Assembly (NCBI GenBank): GCA_963842295.1
Contig: CAWJFY010000009.1
Coordinates: 434,001 to 498,000 of the forward strand
Source of the DNA: JAJNBA01 sp963842295
GTDB taxonomy: Bacteria; Actinomycetota; UBA4738; HRBIN12
Length of the DNA stretch: 64,000 nucleotides
Reading direction: 5' to 3'
The notes below the pieces were generated by a model. The model had not been told where the DNA came from, made no database searches, and saw only the letters and a list, made by a program, of their open reading frames with translations. Shown here piece by piece: positions 32,655 to 42,336 of the stretch. A program made the translations under genes and the position numbers. Position 1 is the stretch's first letter. Each line of letters starts with the position of its first letter.

Positions 32655-33311
32655 ATGGATCGGGAGGAACTGCCTCAACCCTGTTGCTTCGACGAGTGGG
32701 CTGTGCACAGCGCCTCACGGGCCCGCAAGCGTGGAGTCGGCGCTCCGATCACGGGCCGGCTGCTCGAAGCTCTGGCGCGGCAGGGCCTCGAACGCAGGAC
32801 CGTGCTCGACGTGGGGTGCGGCAGCGGCGACCTCGCCCTCTCGGCGCTGCAGCGAGGCGCGGAGAAGGCGAGCGGCATCGACCTCGCCGCCGGCGCGATC
32901 GTGCAAGCTCGATCGCTGGCCGCCGAGCGAGGCCTCGCGGAGCGGGCTTCGTTCGCCGTCGGCGACGGTTCGGTGGAACCGCTCGTCCCCCACGACGTCG
33001 TCGCACTGAATCGCGTGTTGTGTTGCTACCCCAAGGTCGATCAGCTGCTCGCCAACTCACTCGGGGCCACCGGTGCGGTCTACGCTTACACAGCACCGGT
33101 GCACACGGGGATCATGGGCCTGTTCAATCGGGTCTCGGTCGCGATCTCGAACCTGTGGTTCGCCATCCGGAGGCGGAAGTTCCTCGGCTTCCGAGCCTTC
33201 GTCCACGACCTCGATGAGGTCGACCGGACGATCGGGACCGCCGGGTTCCAGCGCGTGCACGCTTCCCGTGTGCGCGCGGTCTGGCAACTCGCCGTCTTCA
33301 CTCGGGCCTGA
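32655..33311 (+). CDS. Class I SAM-dependent methyltransferase
   Basis: A 218-residue methyltransferase. 'TVLDVGCGSGDLALSAL' is motif I, 'GIDLAAGAIVQAR' motif II, and 'VALNRVLCCYPKVDQLL' the post-II region. The C-terminal part contains 'GFRAFVHDLDEVDRTIGTAGF'. The pattern is near magnesium-protoporphyrin or ubiquinone-type methyltransferases, but the substrate is unknown. ATG 32655 is chosen because the longer frame is not conserved-looking. Its end overlaps the mazG end by 14 bp, tail to tail. Confidence 0.84.
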   Translation: MDREELPQPCCFDEWAVHSASRARKRGVGAPITGRLLEALARQGLERRTVLDVGCGSGDLALSALQRGAEKASGIDLAAGAIVQARSLAAERGLAERASFAVGDGSVEPLVPHDVVALNRVLCCYPKVDQLLANSLGATGAVYAYTAPVHTGIMGLFNRVSVAISNLWFAIRRRKFLGFRAFVHDLDEVDRTIGTAGFQRVHASRVRAVWQLAVFTRA

Positions 33312-34134
33312 CGGACTCCGGGCTGTCTCGCGCTTCTCGGAACACCTCGCGAACCTCGTCTTCCGGGACCGACGCCACGTCGAGCCCACGCTCCTCCGCG
33401 ATCGAGAGGAAGCGCTCGTAGCGGTCGGCGAATCCGCGGGTGGTCCGCCGAAGGGCGCTCTCGGCATCGACCCCGAGCTGACGCGCGGCCGCGACGGTGG
33501 CGAACAGGATCTCGCCGATCTCCTGCTCCGCGTCATCCGATCGCCCGGACAGCGCCGCGACTTCGTCACGGAGCGCGGCCACCGCGGCCTCCGGACTCGC
33601 CCACTCGACGCCCCATCCGGCCGCTCGCCGCTGGACCTTCGCGGCGCGCGCGAGGGCCGGCAGTGTCGCCGGGATCTCGTCCTCCACTCCGGTACGCCCA
33701 CCGGCCTCTTCTGCCTTCAGCTGCTCCCAGTTCGTCAGAACCTCGTCCGCTCCGGAGACCTCCACGTCGCCGAAGACGTGGGGGTGACGGTGGACGAGCT
33801 TCTCGACGAGCCGGCGGGCGACGTCGTCGACGTCCCAGCGGTCGTCGTCCGAAGCCATCTGCGCGTGGAACACCACTTGGAGGAGGAGATCGCCCAGCTC
33901 GTCACGGATCGCGTCGGAGTCCCCCAGGTCGATCGCCTCGAGGAGCTCGTGCGCCTCCTCGAGCAAGTGGCGCGCCAGGGTCTCATGCGTCTGCTCACGG
34001 TCCCATGGGCATCCGCCCGGCCCGCGAAGGCGCGCCATCACCTTCACCAGATCGAGGAGGCGGCGTCCCTCCTCGGAGGAGGGGACGGGACCCTCGGGGA
34101 CGTACGGCGCCGGATCCAGGCGATCGGCCGTCAC
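33298..34134 (-). CDS. mazG: MazG-family nucleoside triphosphate pyrophosphohydrolase
   Basis: A 278-residue MazG with two related all-alpha domains. The first has 'LRGPGGCPWDREQTHETLARH' (split: LRGPGGCPWDREQ, THETLARH), 'EEAHELLEAID' and 'DELGDLLLQVVFHAQMA', giving the Glu/Asp Mg2+ site. The second, near 165-230, has 'EQEIGEILFATVAAARQLGVD'. It hydrolyses non-canonical or excess NTPs to monophosphates. ATG 34134 overlaps the stop of the SurA-like gene by 4 bases (ATGA), so translation is coupled. Confidence 0.94.
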   Translation of the reverse strand: MTADRLDPAPYVPEGPVPSSEEGRRLLDLVKVMARLRGPGGCPWDREQTHETLARHLLEEAHELLEAIDLGDSDAIRDELGDLLLQVVFHAQMASDDDRWDVDDVARRLVEKLVHRHPHVFGDVEVSGADEVLTNWEQLKAEEAGGRTGVEDEIPATLPALARAAKVQRRAAGWGVEWASPEAAVAALRDEVAALSGRSDDAEQEIGEILFATVAAARQLGVDAESALRRTTRGFADRYERFLSIAEERGLDVASVPEDEVREVFREARDSPESVRPE

Positions 34135-35121
34135 GGCGAGGGGGAGGCGGCGTCACCTTCCGGATCGGTGCTCCTGGCGGGCTCCACCGAGAAGGTGTCG
34201 GGTGCGAATCGCCCGAACCGCGGGTTCACCTCGACGCCCAGCTCCTCGGCGCGGTCGGTCAACCAGCCCTGGAACTCGCGGTCGGCGAGCGGCTCGACCA
34301 GCTGCTCCCTCGCTTCTGCGAACGGGGTGACCTCCTTGTCGACCAGGTAGATCACATGCCAGCCGAACTGAGTCCGGACAGGTCGCGAGATCTCGCCCGG
34401 CTCGAGCGCGGCGGCGGCGTCGGCGAACTCGGGCGCGTACTGCGTCGCGGGGGCACTGCCGAGCTCCCCGCCGCTCTCCGCGGCGCCGGGCTCGGTCGAG
34501 ACCGTGCGCGCCAGCGCGACGAACTGAGCCGCCGTCGCGTCCCGCACGCGCCGGTAGACGTTGTCTGCCTCTGCCTCGGTCTCGACCAGGATGTGGTTCG
34601 CCTCCACGATCGTGAACTCGAGCGAGCGTTGCTCGTACTGGGCCCGGAGCTCCGCGGTCCCTATCTGATCTTCGGCGACCGCTGTCCGTACCTCGCGGAG
34701 CGTCAGGATCCTGCGACCGAGCTCGAGGAGGTCATCCCGCGTCACGTCGTGGCCTCCGAGCGCTTGCTTCACTGCATCGGCGCCGAACTGGGCTTCGAGC
34801 TGCGAGACGGCCTCCTCCGCCCCACCCGCGGCGGGGGCGATGCCGTTCGCGTCGGCGTAGCCGGCGACCGCCAGCCACAGGAGCTCACCGGAGAGCGCGG
34901 CTCGGTTGCAGGCGGCGCCCTCGCCCCTCTCCGGCGACGGGCTCGCCTCCACACGGTATCCCCTGGAGATCCGCGAGGGCCTTCTGCATGTCGACGGCGT
35001 GTCGAAGGTCCGCGTCCTCGATGTCCTGGTCGCCCACACGCGCCACCTCGGGCTTGCTGAGGCCGCAGGCGGACAACGCGAGAGCCACGAGGAGCACGCG
35101 AACCGTGCGGGAAGCGGACAT
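34131..35121 (-). pseudogene. SurA-like lipoprotein foldase, split by an apparent +1 frameshift
   Basis: The N-terminal part begins at ATG 35121 with a lipoprotein signal: hydrophobic core then 'LALSACGLS' (lipobox). It continues 'VARVGDQDIEDADLRHAVD' and stays open to a stop at 34885. The remaining gene is in another frame, open from before 35039 to 34131, with 'SLEFTIVEANHILVETEAEA', 'GGELGSAPATQYAPEFADAA' and 'PVRTQFGWHVIYLVDKE', the parvulin-type PPIase pattern. Joining the frames near 34930-34960, in a GGGG-containing stretch, gives a complete chaperone of about 330 residues. It is an assembly error, a real mutation, or recoding. Located between mfd and mazG; stop overlaps mazG start. 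Confidence 0.75.
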
Positions 35122-35134
35122 CAGAGCGAGCAGT

Positions 35135-38100
35135 CTAACGGCGCACCTCTTCACCGATCGACACGGTGTCGCCGAGGGCCGCCCGCAGATGCGACTCCAC
35201 CCATCCAGGGAGCTCGTTGCCCACGACCCGCTCCGGCGCCAAGTTGAGCGTTCGTTTCGCCTCGTGGAAGGTGGCGCCCGGCACCCGCTCCGTCAGGTCG
35301 AGGCGCATCGCATCCGGGAGATCGACGGGCCGGACGCGCACCTGCTCCCGGTAGGTGGAGACCTCCTCGACGCCGAAGTTGCGGCACGTGACCCGAAGGG
35401 ATGCGACCGCGAACAGGGTTTCCACTTCTGGAGGAAGCGCACCGTATCGGTCGACGGTCTCCTCACTGATCCGATCGAGCCCATCGTGATCCGCGGCGAG
35501 CGAGATCCGCCGGTAGAGCTCCAACCGCAGGGATTCCTGCGCCACCCAGCCCGGGGGCACGAACGCTCGGACCGGCAGGTCGATCCTGAGCTCCTTCTCT
35601 TCGGCGATCGGCCGCCCCTGCAACTCGGCGACCGATTGCTGGAGGATCCGGCAGTAGGCGTCGAAGCCCACAGCCGCGATGTGCCCGTGCTGCTCCGCGC
35701 CGAGCAGATTGCCGGCGCCGCGGATCTCGAGATCGCGGAGGGCGATCCTGAACCCGGACCCGAGTGCCTGGTGACGTGAGATCGTCGACAGGCGCTCGTG
35801 GGCCTCCTCCGTCAGCTCCCGCACCGGTGGGAAGAAGAAGTAGGCGAACGCGCGCTCGCCGCTCCTGCCCACGCGCCCCCGGAGCTGGTAGAGCTGCGCA
35901 AGGCCCAGCTTGTCGCCCCTGTCGACGACCAACGTGTTCGCGTTCGGCACGTCGAGTCCGGACTCGATGATCGTGGTGCAGACCAAGACGTCGGCGTCGC
36001 GATCCCAGAACCGGACCATCTGCCGTTCGAGCGTGTCCTCGTCCATCTGCCCGTGCGCCATGACGATCCGTGCCTCGGGCAGCTCTCGTTGTAGCCATGC
36101 GACCTGTCTGTCGATCGTCGCGACGCGGTTGTGGACCCAGAACACCTGGCCCTCGCGGAGCAGCTCTCGACGGACCGCACCGAGCGCGAGTCCCTCGTCG
36201 TAGCCGCCGACGTACGTGAGCACGGGCTGCCGGTCCTCGGGCGGCGTGTCGACCGTGGACATCTGTCGGATGCCGGTGAGCGCCATCTCGAGCGTCCGGG
36301 GTATCGGTGTTGCCGTCATCGTAAGGACATCCACGTGCGCCCGGAACCGCTTCAGCCGCTCCTTGTGCGCCACACCGAACCGCTGCTCCTCGTCGACGAC
36401 CAGCAGGCCGAGATCCCGGAACGACACATCGGCGCCGAGCAACCGGTGCGTGCCGATCACGACGTCGACGCGGCCGGCGGCCAGGTCCGCGACGACGTCC
36501 TTCTGCTGCGCCGGCGACAGGAAACGCGAGAGCATCGCCACCTTGACCGGATAGGGCGCGAACCGCTCGCTGAACGTGACGTGATGCTGCTCCGCGAGCA
36601 ACGTCGTGGGAACCAGGACGGCGACCTGCTTGCCGTCCATCACCGCCTTGAAGGCGGCGCGAACGGCGATCTCGGTCTTGCCGAACCCGACGTCGCCACA
36701 GATCAGGCGGTCCATCGGAACCGGTCGCTCCATGTCCGCCTTCACCTCGTCGATCGCGGTCACCTGATCCGGCGTCTCCTCGTGCGGGAACGCGTCTTCC
36801 AGCTCGAGCTGCCAGGGCGTGTCCGAACCGAACGCGTGCCCGGGGACGGCCATGCGGGCGCTGTAGAGACGAACCAACTCGCCGGCCATGTCCTTGACGG
36901 CGCGCTTCACCCTCGCGGTCGCGCGTGCCCAGTCCGACCCGCCGAGACGGTGGAGCCGGGGTGCGTCCCCGCCTAGGTACTTCGCCACCATGCCCACCTG
37001 CTCGGACGGCACGTAGAGCTTGTCGTTGCCCGCGTACTCCAGGATGAGGTAGTCGCGCTCCGCGCCGGCCAGCTCGCGGTGGACGACGCCCCCGTATCGA
37101 CCGACCCCGTGGATGCGGTGGACCGCGAAGTCGCCGGGTTCCAGCTCGTCCGCGATGGAACCGGTCGCCCTGCTGGCGAACCTCGGCGCCGACCGCGTGT
37201 GGCGCCGGGAACCGAAAAGGTCCTCCTCGGTGACCACGGCCAGACGGCCGGCTTCGAATCGGAAGCCGGAGGTGAGCGTCGCCTCGATCCGTTCGAACGG
37301 GAGGTCGCCCAGGACCTCGGCGGCGCGCTGGAGCGAGCCGTGGCCGCGGCCGACGAGCACGATCCTCGTGCCGTCGGTCGCGGCCCGCTCGAGACGGCGC
37401 GCGAGCTCCGCCGCGTTCCCCTCCGCGGTTCCCCAGCTCGAGATACCGAGATCGATCCCTTCCGTGAACTCCGTCAGACGAAGCTGCACATGGCCGTCGA
37501 TCGCGCCTTCGAGCGGAGAGAGCACCATCGGGCCCGGCCATCCGATCGCCTCGGCGAGCACCTCGGCTTCCGCGTGCGTCTGCGCCGCTCGCTGGAACGT
37601 GCGTTGAGCTTGGGTCACCACGACCCAAGAACCCGGCGGGAGGATCCCGCCCGGCGTCGGCATGTGCTCGAACAGGAAGGGAGCGAGCGTGTCGGATCCT
37701 TCGAACCGGAGCCCGTCGGCAAGTCGTTGGAGTCCGTCGCGGAACCGGTCCGGCATCCCGGGGGCACGGTCTGCCGCGACCGACCGGAGCTCGTCGTCGG
37801 GCAGGAGCTCCCGCACGGGTGAGACCTCGATCGCGCCGATCTGCTTCGTGGAGAGCTGGGTCGACGGCGAGAACTCGCGGAGCCGTTCGATCTCGTCACC
37901 CCAATACTCGAGCCGAGCCGGCCTCCGGGCGACACCGGGGAAGACGTCGACGACCCCTCCTCGGACGGCGAACTCTCCTCGGTGCTCGACGACGTCGACG
38001 CGTACGTATCCAAGCTCCGAGAGCCGCTCCGCGAGTCTGTCCGGGGCCATCTCCACGCCGGCCGCGAGCTGCAGGGGACGGATGGTGCCCAAGCTCGGCG

Positions 38101-38482
38101 GAACCGCCTGCATCGCCGAGAGGTACGGAGCGACGAGGACGAACGGCCCATCGGCCGACCGGAGGCGCCCGATGGCGTCGGCCCTTCGGGCCGCGACCTC
38201 GGGCGCCGGGTCCATCCCCTCGTACGGCAACGCGTCCCACGCCGGGAGGAGGGCGACGTTCTCCGGCCCGAGGTACGCGCCGATCTCCGACGTCAGCTCC
38301 TCCGCTTCCCTCGGACCGGGACTGACGACCATGAGTGGGGCATCCAGCGCGACGGCCAGTCCTGCAAGGAGGAAGTCCTCTCCCGCGTCGGCCTTCGCCA
38401 CGATCGGGCGGGCGCGTTCGAGTAGCAGCCGCTCGAACGGCGGCGACCCGACCAGCACGTCGAGGACCTCCCGGAGCGTCAT
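35135..38482 (-). CDS. mfd: Transcription-repair coupling factor Mfd
   Basis: A 1115-residue translocase of normal length. The UvrB-like N-terminal region ('LPYEGMDPAPEVAARR', 'RGGVVDVFPG') is followed by the RNA-polymerase-interacting domain ('ELEPGDFAVHRIHGVGRYGG') and the RecG-like motor: Walker A 'GDVGFGKTE', 'VPTTLLAEQHH', 'VVDEEQRFGV', 'MTATPIPRTL' and 'RGRVGRSGERAFAYF'. A C-terminal TRCF domain ends the protein. Mfd removes stalled RNA polymerase and recruits UvrA. ATG 38482 has GGAGGAGGT just upstream. It is 13 bp from the SurA-like gene. Confidence 0.97.
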   Translation of the reverse strand: MTLREVLDVLVGSPPFERLLLERARPIVAKADAGEDFLLAGLAVALDAPLMVVSPGPREAEELTSEIGAYLGPENVALLPAWDALPYEGMDPAPEVAARRADAIGRLRSADGPFVLVAPYLSAMQAVPPSLGTIRPLQLAAGVEMAPDRLAERLSELGYVRVDVVEHRGEFAVRGGVVDVFPGVARRPARLEYWGDEIERLREFSPSTQLSTKQIGAIEVSPVRELLPDDELRSVAADRAPGMPDRFRDGLQRLADGLRFEGSDTLAPFLFEHMPTPGGILPPGSWVVVTQAQRTFQRAAQTHAEAEVLAEAIGWPGPMVLSPLEGAIDGHVQLRLTEFTEGIDLGISSWGTAEGNAAELARRLERAATDGTRIVLVGRGHGSLQRAAEVLGDLPFERIEATLTSGFRFEAGRLAVVTEEDLFGSRRHTRSAPRFASRATGSIADELEPGDFAVHRIHGVGRYGGVVHRELAGAERDYLILEYAGNDKLYVPSEQVGMVAKYLGGDAPRLHRLGGSDWARATARVKRAVKDMAGELVRLYSARMAVPGHAFGSDTPWQLELEDAFPHEETPDQVTAIDEVKADMERPVPMDRLICGDVGFGKTEIAVRAAFKAVMDGKQVAVLVPTTLLAEQHHVTFSERFAPYPVKVAMLSRFLSPAQQKDVVADLAAGRVDVVIGTHRLLGADVSFRDLGLLVVDEEQRFGVAHKERLKRFRAHVDVLTMTATPIPRTLEMALTGIRQMSTVDTPPEDRQPVLTYVGGYDEGLALGAVRRELLREGQVFWVHNRVATIDRQVAWLQRELPEARIVMAHGQMDEDTLERQMVRFWDRDADVLVCTTIIESGLDVPNANTLVVDRGDKLGLAQLYQLRGRVGRSGERAFAYFFFPPVRELTEEAHERLSTISRHQALGSGFRIALRDLEIRGAGNLLGAEQHGHIAAVGFDAYCRILQQSVAELQGRPIAEEKELRIDLPVRAFVPPGWVAQESLRLELYRRISLAADHDGLDRISEETVDRYGALPPEVETLFAVASLRVTCRNFGVEEVSTYREQVRVRPVDLPDAMRLDLTERVPGATFHEAKRTLNLAPERVVGNELPGWVESHLRAALGDTVSIGEEVRR

Positions 38483-38510
38483 CCCACCTCCTCCGCACCA
38501 ACACGAACAG

Positions 38511-38532
38511 CCCCGGTCGCGATCGCGACGGG
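38511..38532 (-). terminator. Hairpin between the GGDEF-EAL gene and mfd
   Basis: CCCCGGTCGCG pairs with CGCGACGGGG around AT, with one bulged base. It lies 17 bases after the GGDEF-EAL stop and 29 bases before the mfd start. No T-tract. It may end the upstream message or sit in the mfd leader. Confidence 0.45.
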
Positions 38533-38548
38533 GCACCGGTGTGGGAGT

Positions 38549-40708
38549 TTAGACGGCGCGGAGCTTTCCGCGTGCGCGGCCGGAGGTCGCGGGCTCCTCG
38601 GAAGTCGCGGGCTCGCCTGCGGTCACGGGCTCGCCTTCGACGTGGAACTCCGCTTCGCGGGCGGACAGCCAACTCCAGAACGCCTCGGGCTCGAGCGGCT
38701 TCGCGATGTAGAAGCCCTGCGCCTCGTCGCACCCGAAATCCCCGAGCCGGTCGAACGTCGCTCGATCCTGGACGCCCTCCGCCACGACCCGGAGCCCGAG
38801 GTTGCGGCCCAGCTCGACGGTCGCCCGCACGATCGTGAAGTCCTCTGCCCGATCCAGCATGTGCGACACGAATGAGCGGTCGATCTTGAGCTCCTCGATC
38901 GGCAGCCTCTTCAAGTAGGACAGCGAGGAGAACCCGGTCCCGAAATCGTCGATCGACAGGCCCACTCCGAGGTAGGACAGCTCGTTGAGGACGGCGTCGG
39001 ATCGGCCAGAGTCGGCGACGAGGAAGCTCTCGGTCAGCTCGAGTCGCAGGAGCGAGGCGGGCACGTCGAAGCGTTCGAGGAGACCACCCACGAGCCCGGG
39101 AAGGTTCTGGTCGAGCAGGCTTCGTGGGGACAGGTTGACGGCGACCGGCAGACGGACGTCGTAGTCGGCCCACGACCGCAGAGTGCGCACGACGTCCTCG
39201 ATCACCCAATAGGTCAATGGCTTCAGGAGCACGGTCTTCTCGACCATCGGGATGAAGTCGGCGGGAGACAATCGTCCCAGGGTCGGATGCTCCCAGCGGA
39301 TCAGGGCCTCGGCGCCGGCGACCCTGCCGTCGGAGAGCCGGACCTTCGGCTGGAGGTACATCCGGAACTGGCCCTCTTCGATGGCGGGGCGCACCTGTGT
39401 CACGAGGGTCAGGAGCTCAGGCTTGTACCGGTCGATGATCTCGTCGTAGATCTCGAAGCCGACGCCCGATTCCTTCGCGGCGTACATCGCGACATCCGCG
39501 TGGCGGAGCAGCATGTCGGGATCCTCCGCGTGCGTCGGATACAGAGCGACCCCCACGCTTCCGGAGACGTCGAGATCGAGCTCCTCCACGCGGATCGGCC
39601 GCCGGAGGCCTTCGACGACATGCTCCGCGACGACCGAGGCCGTCTCGTCGTCCGGAAGGTCGGCGAGGAGGACACCGAACTCGTCACCGCCGAGCCGTGC
39701 CATCAGGTCACCGTCCCGGAGCGATCGGGCGATCCGCGGCCCGATCGCCGCGAGGAGTTTGTCACCGAAATCGTGACCGAGAGCGTCGTTGATCTCCTTG
39801 AAGTGATCGAGATCCATCAACATCACGCCGAACTTGCCGCCGCGCTGCTCGGCTTCCTTGATCATCGTCGCGAGGCTCCGCTGGAACAGCAAGCGATTGG
39901 GGAGGTCGGTGAGTTGGTCGTGCAGCGCCTGGTATTCGTTCTCTGCCTGCTTCCGGGCAAGCTCCTCGGTCGCGAGCTCCAGCGAGTGCGTCCGGTGCAA
40001 CATCTGCCATGCGAACGCGAGCGGCGCGATGAACACAGCGATCGCCCACAGGCCGATGGTCTCGGTCGAGGTCGTCTTCGCCACGAGAAGGCTGAACAGC
40101 GCGAGACCGAGGTACGTCAGCAGGAACTCCGCCATCACGCCTTCGTGCATCGCGCGGAGGACGTGATCGAGGCGATGACGGTATCGAAGCGTCTGCCATT
40201 CGGCGGTCACCATGGTGCTGATCGCGTAGCCGATCAGCGCCGCCAGGATGACCACCGAGCCGACCACGAACCACCGGTCGTTGAGGTCCGTCAGGCTGTG
40301 GAAGATCGTCCCTTGGGCGAGCACGCAAAGCGCGAGCTGCGCGTGCCGGAAGACGACCGTGAGCGGAGGATGGTCGCGACGGAGTTCCTCCTGATCGATC
40401 GACCCCGCGAACACGATCACGGCCGCGACGGGCGGCGGGTAGAGCAGCGCGACAGAGAGTTCCAGGGGGAAGCTCAGGCTGAAGGGGAACGGCATCCTCC
40501 GGGGTATGGGCATGAGGTGGACGAGGGCGATCGCCCCGAACCACACCAGGAGCCTCCAGTCGAGGAATCCGCTCGGCGCCTGCCATGTCGTGTAGCCCAG
40601 ATAGGCCAGCAGGGGGAGCGACAGCAGCAGCTCGTACGCTCGAAGCACGTGGCGGCGGCGATGCCGGGGGGCGACGCGAACGGACGGTGTCTCATCCCCG
40701 CTCGCCAT
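38549..40708 (-). CDS. Membrane-bound diguanylate cyclase/phosphodiesterase (GGDEF-EAL)
   Basis: A 719-residue protein. Six or seven hydrophobic segments fill residues about 20-240 (a MASE-like sensor). A GGDEF domain (about 260-420) has an intact GGDEF at 340-344 and an RxxD inhibitory site at 331-334. An EAL domain (about 430-690) has EAL at 467-469, 'VNLSPRSLLDQNLP' and 'DDFGTGFSSLSYL'. Both domains look active, so it could make and degrade cyclic di-GMP. The C-terminal tail repeats Glu-Pro-(Val/Ala)-Thr units. It lies between pth and mfd, which are adjacent in Bacillus. Confidence 0.93.
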   Translation of the reverse strand: MASGDETPSVRVAPRHRRRHVLRAYELLLSLPLLAYLGYTTWQAPSGFLDWRLLVWFGAIALVHLMPIPRRMPFPFSLSFPLELSVALLYPPPVAAVIVFAGSIDQEELRRDHPPLTVVFRHAQLALCVLAQGTIFHSLTDLNDRWFVVGSVVILAALIGYAISTMVTAEWQTLRYRHRLDHVLRAMHEGVMAEFLLTYLGLALFSLLVAKTTSTETIGLWAIAVFIAPLAFAWQMLHRTHSLELATEELARKQAENEYQALHDQLTDLPNRLLFQRSLATMIKEAEQRGGKFGVMLMDLDHFKEINDALGHDFGDKLLAAIGPRIARSLRDGDLMARLGGDEFGVLLADLPDDETASVVAEHVVEGLRRPIRVEELDLDVSGSVGVALYPTHAEDPDMLLRHADVAMYAAKESGVGFEIYDEIIDRYKPELLTLVTQVRPAIEEGQFRMYLQPKVRLSDGRVAGAEALIRWEHPTLGRLSPADFIPMVEKTVLLKPLTYWVIEDVVRTLRSWADYDVRLPVAVNLSPRSLLDQNLPGLVGGLLERFDVPASLLRLELTESFLVADSGRSDAVLNELSYLGVGLSIDDFGTGFSSLSYLKRLPIEELKIDRSFVSHMLDRAEDFTIVRATVELGRNLGLRVVAEGVQDRATFDRLGDFGCDEAQGFYIAKPLEPEAFWSWLSAREAEFHVEGEPVTAGEPATSEEPATSGRARGKLRAV

Positions 40709-40866
40709 CGGTCACCACCCCTTCGTCCAGAGAGCGCGTGCCGGCCCTGGGCAGCAGGAGGGGGCGGCCTCGAAGAAGGCCACGCCTCACCCAACGGAGA
40801 CGTCGCGCCATGCACTCTGTATCGGCCCGGGTCGGCTGGGCTGAAGGCTGAAGTCCCCCGTTCGCC

Positions 40867-41448
40867 CTACGGGCTGGGAGCGGAGCGGTTGAAGCGGTCC
40901 TGGGTCCGCTCGACGCCGTCCGTGATCAGTGCCCGGACGGCGTCGGCCGCGTGACCCACGACGAGCGCAAGATCCCCTTCGTCCCGTTTGGCCACCGGCT
41001 GGAGTACGAAGTCGGCCGGATCCTGCCTCCCCGGCGGGCGGCCGATCCCGACGCGGATCCGCAGGTAGTCGGGGCTGCGGAGAGCTTGATCGAGCGACCG
41101 CAGCCCGTTGTGCCCGCTGTTGCCGCCCCCCAGCTTCACGCGGAGCGTGTCGGCCGGGATGTCCAGCTCGTCGTGGACGGCGATGAGCCGGGATGGCTCG
41201 ATCCCGTGCTTCTTGGCGAGGGAGGCGTACGACGGACCCGACTCGTTCATGAATCGGGTAGAACGCGCGAGGAGGACACGTTCGTCACCGAGCCGGATCT
41301 CCGCCACCTCGACGGGCAGGAACCGCACCTTCCGGAATCGCTCGCCGGCTTCGCGGGCGAGGTCCTCGGCGACCATGCGACCGACGTTGTGCCGGGTCCT
41401 CGCGTAGCGATCCTCTGGATTGCCGAGGCCGGCGACGAGCCAGGCCAT
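40867..41448 (-). CDS. pth: Peptidyl-tRNA hydrolase
   Basis: A 193-residue Pth. 'LVAGLGNPEDRYARTRHNVG' contains Asn10 and catalytic His20; 'STRFMNESGPSYASL' and 'IAVHDELDIPADTLRVKLGG' carry the substrate-binding Asn and catalytic Asp; 'NSGHNGLRSL' is the third motif. It recycles peptidyl-tRNA. It is 3 bp downstream of rplY in the same operon, the usual arrangement. Confidence 0.96.
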   Translation of the reverse strand: MAWLVAGLGNPEDRYARTRHNVGRMVAEDLAREAGERFRKVRFLPVEVAEIRLGDERVLLARSTRFMNESGPSYASLAKKHGIEPSRLIAVHDELDIPADTLRVKLGGGNSGHNGLRSLDQALRSPDYLRIRVGIGRPPGRQDPADFVLQPVAKRDEGDLALVVGHAADAVRALITDGVERTQDRFNRSAPSP

Positions 41449-41451
41449 CGG

Positions 41452-42207
41452 TTAGCTCTCGCCGTCCCCCTCGGGGGCCTTGGACTCGCCTTCGGCACCC
41501 TCCCCGGATCCGGTGCCCTCCCCGCCCTCGCCCTCGGCAGCTTCGCCCTCTTCGCCTTCTTCGCCCTCGGGCACCTCGCCCTCGGCGGCCTCCTCCTCGG
41601 GCGCGGCCTCGGGGGCCTCCTCACCCGCCACCGCCAGGTCCAGCTCGGTGTCCATCATCGCGGGCTCCACCACGGCGAGCACCATCGTGTCGGGGTCGGT
41701 CAGGAACTCGACACCCTCGGGCGGAGTGAGATCACCCACGCGAAGGGACTCGCCGATCTTCAATGAGGTGATGTCGAACTCGATCCGCTGAGGAACGTTG
41801 GCCGGCAAGCTCTCGACCTCGACCTCGCGGAGGTGGTGCTCGACGACGCCGCCCGCGTGCACACCGACCGAATCGCCGATCTCGTGGAGCTCGATGTTCA
41901 CGGTGATCTTCTCGTCGCGGCGGACCGCCATGAAGTCGACGTGGATGAAGCGGTTGTGGATCAGGTCGCGCTGGATCTCGCGAGCGATCGTGAGGTACTC
42001 CTGGCCATCGAGCTTCAGGTCGACGAGGACGCTCGCCTGACCCATCGCGTGGAAGATGTGAAGCAGGTCGAGCGCACTCACGTGGATCGATGTCGCCTCG
42101 ACCCCGGCTCCGTACAGCGTCGCGGGCACACGGCCCGACGCGCGCAAACGATGTGCGGGTCCCTTCCCGGTCTCGCTCCGTGGTTCGGCCTTGAGTATCG
42201 CTTCCAT
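41452..42207 (-). CDS. rplY: 50S ribosomal protein L25/general stress protein Ctc with acidic tail
   Basis: A 251-residue CTC-type L25. Residues 1-95 are the 5S rRNA-binding domain ('RSETGKGPAHRLRASGRVPA' and 'FIHVDFMAVRRDEKI'), followed by the TL5/CTC beta domain to about 185. The last 65 residues are a very acidic Glu/Gly/Ala-rich tail, common in high-GC Actinomycetota but long here. It binds 5S rRNA and is stress-linked in other bacteria. First gene of the rplY-pth pair; its prs neighbour is displaced by 4 kb of plus-strand genes. Confidence 0.95.
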   Translation of the reverse strand: MEAILKAEPRSETGKGPAHRLRASGRVPATLYGAGVEATSIHVSALDLLHIFHAMGQASVLVDLKLDGQEYLTIAREIQRDLIHNRFIHVDFMAVRRDEKITVNIELHEIGDSVGVHAGGVVEHHLREVEVESLPANVPQRIEFDITSLKIGESLRVGDLTPPEGVEFLTDPDTMVLAVVEPAMMDTELDLAVAGEEAPEAAPEEEAAEGEVPEGEEGEEGEAAEGEGGEGTGSGEGAEGESKAPEGDGES

Positions 42208-42336
42208 GGCAGGTCAGAGGTCCTTTTCGATGGGATCGACTCGGCCGCTCATCGTACCAGCGCCGCCGGAAGGACCGGCGTCGTCGGCTCCGCCTCGCGA
42301 TGGCGAGGAGCCTTGCTCACGTAGCATCCCGCTTCG

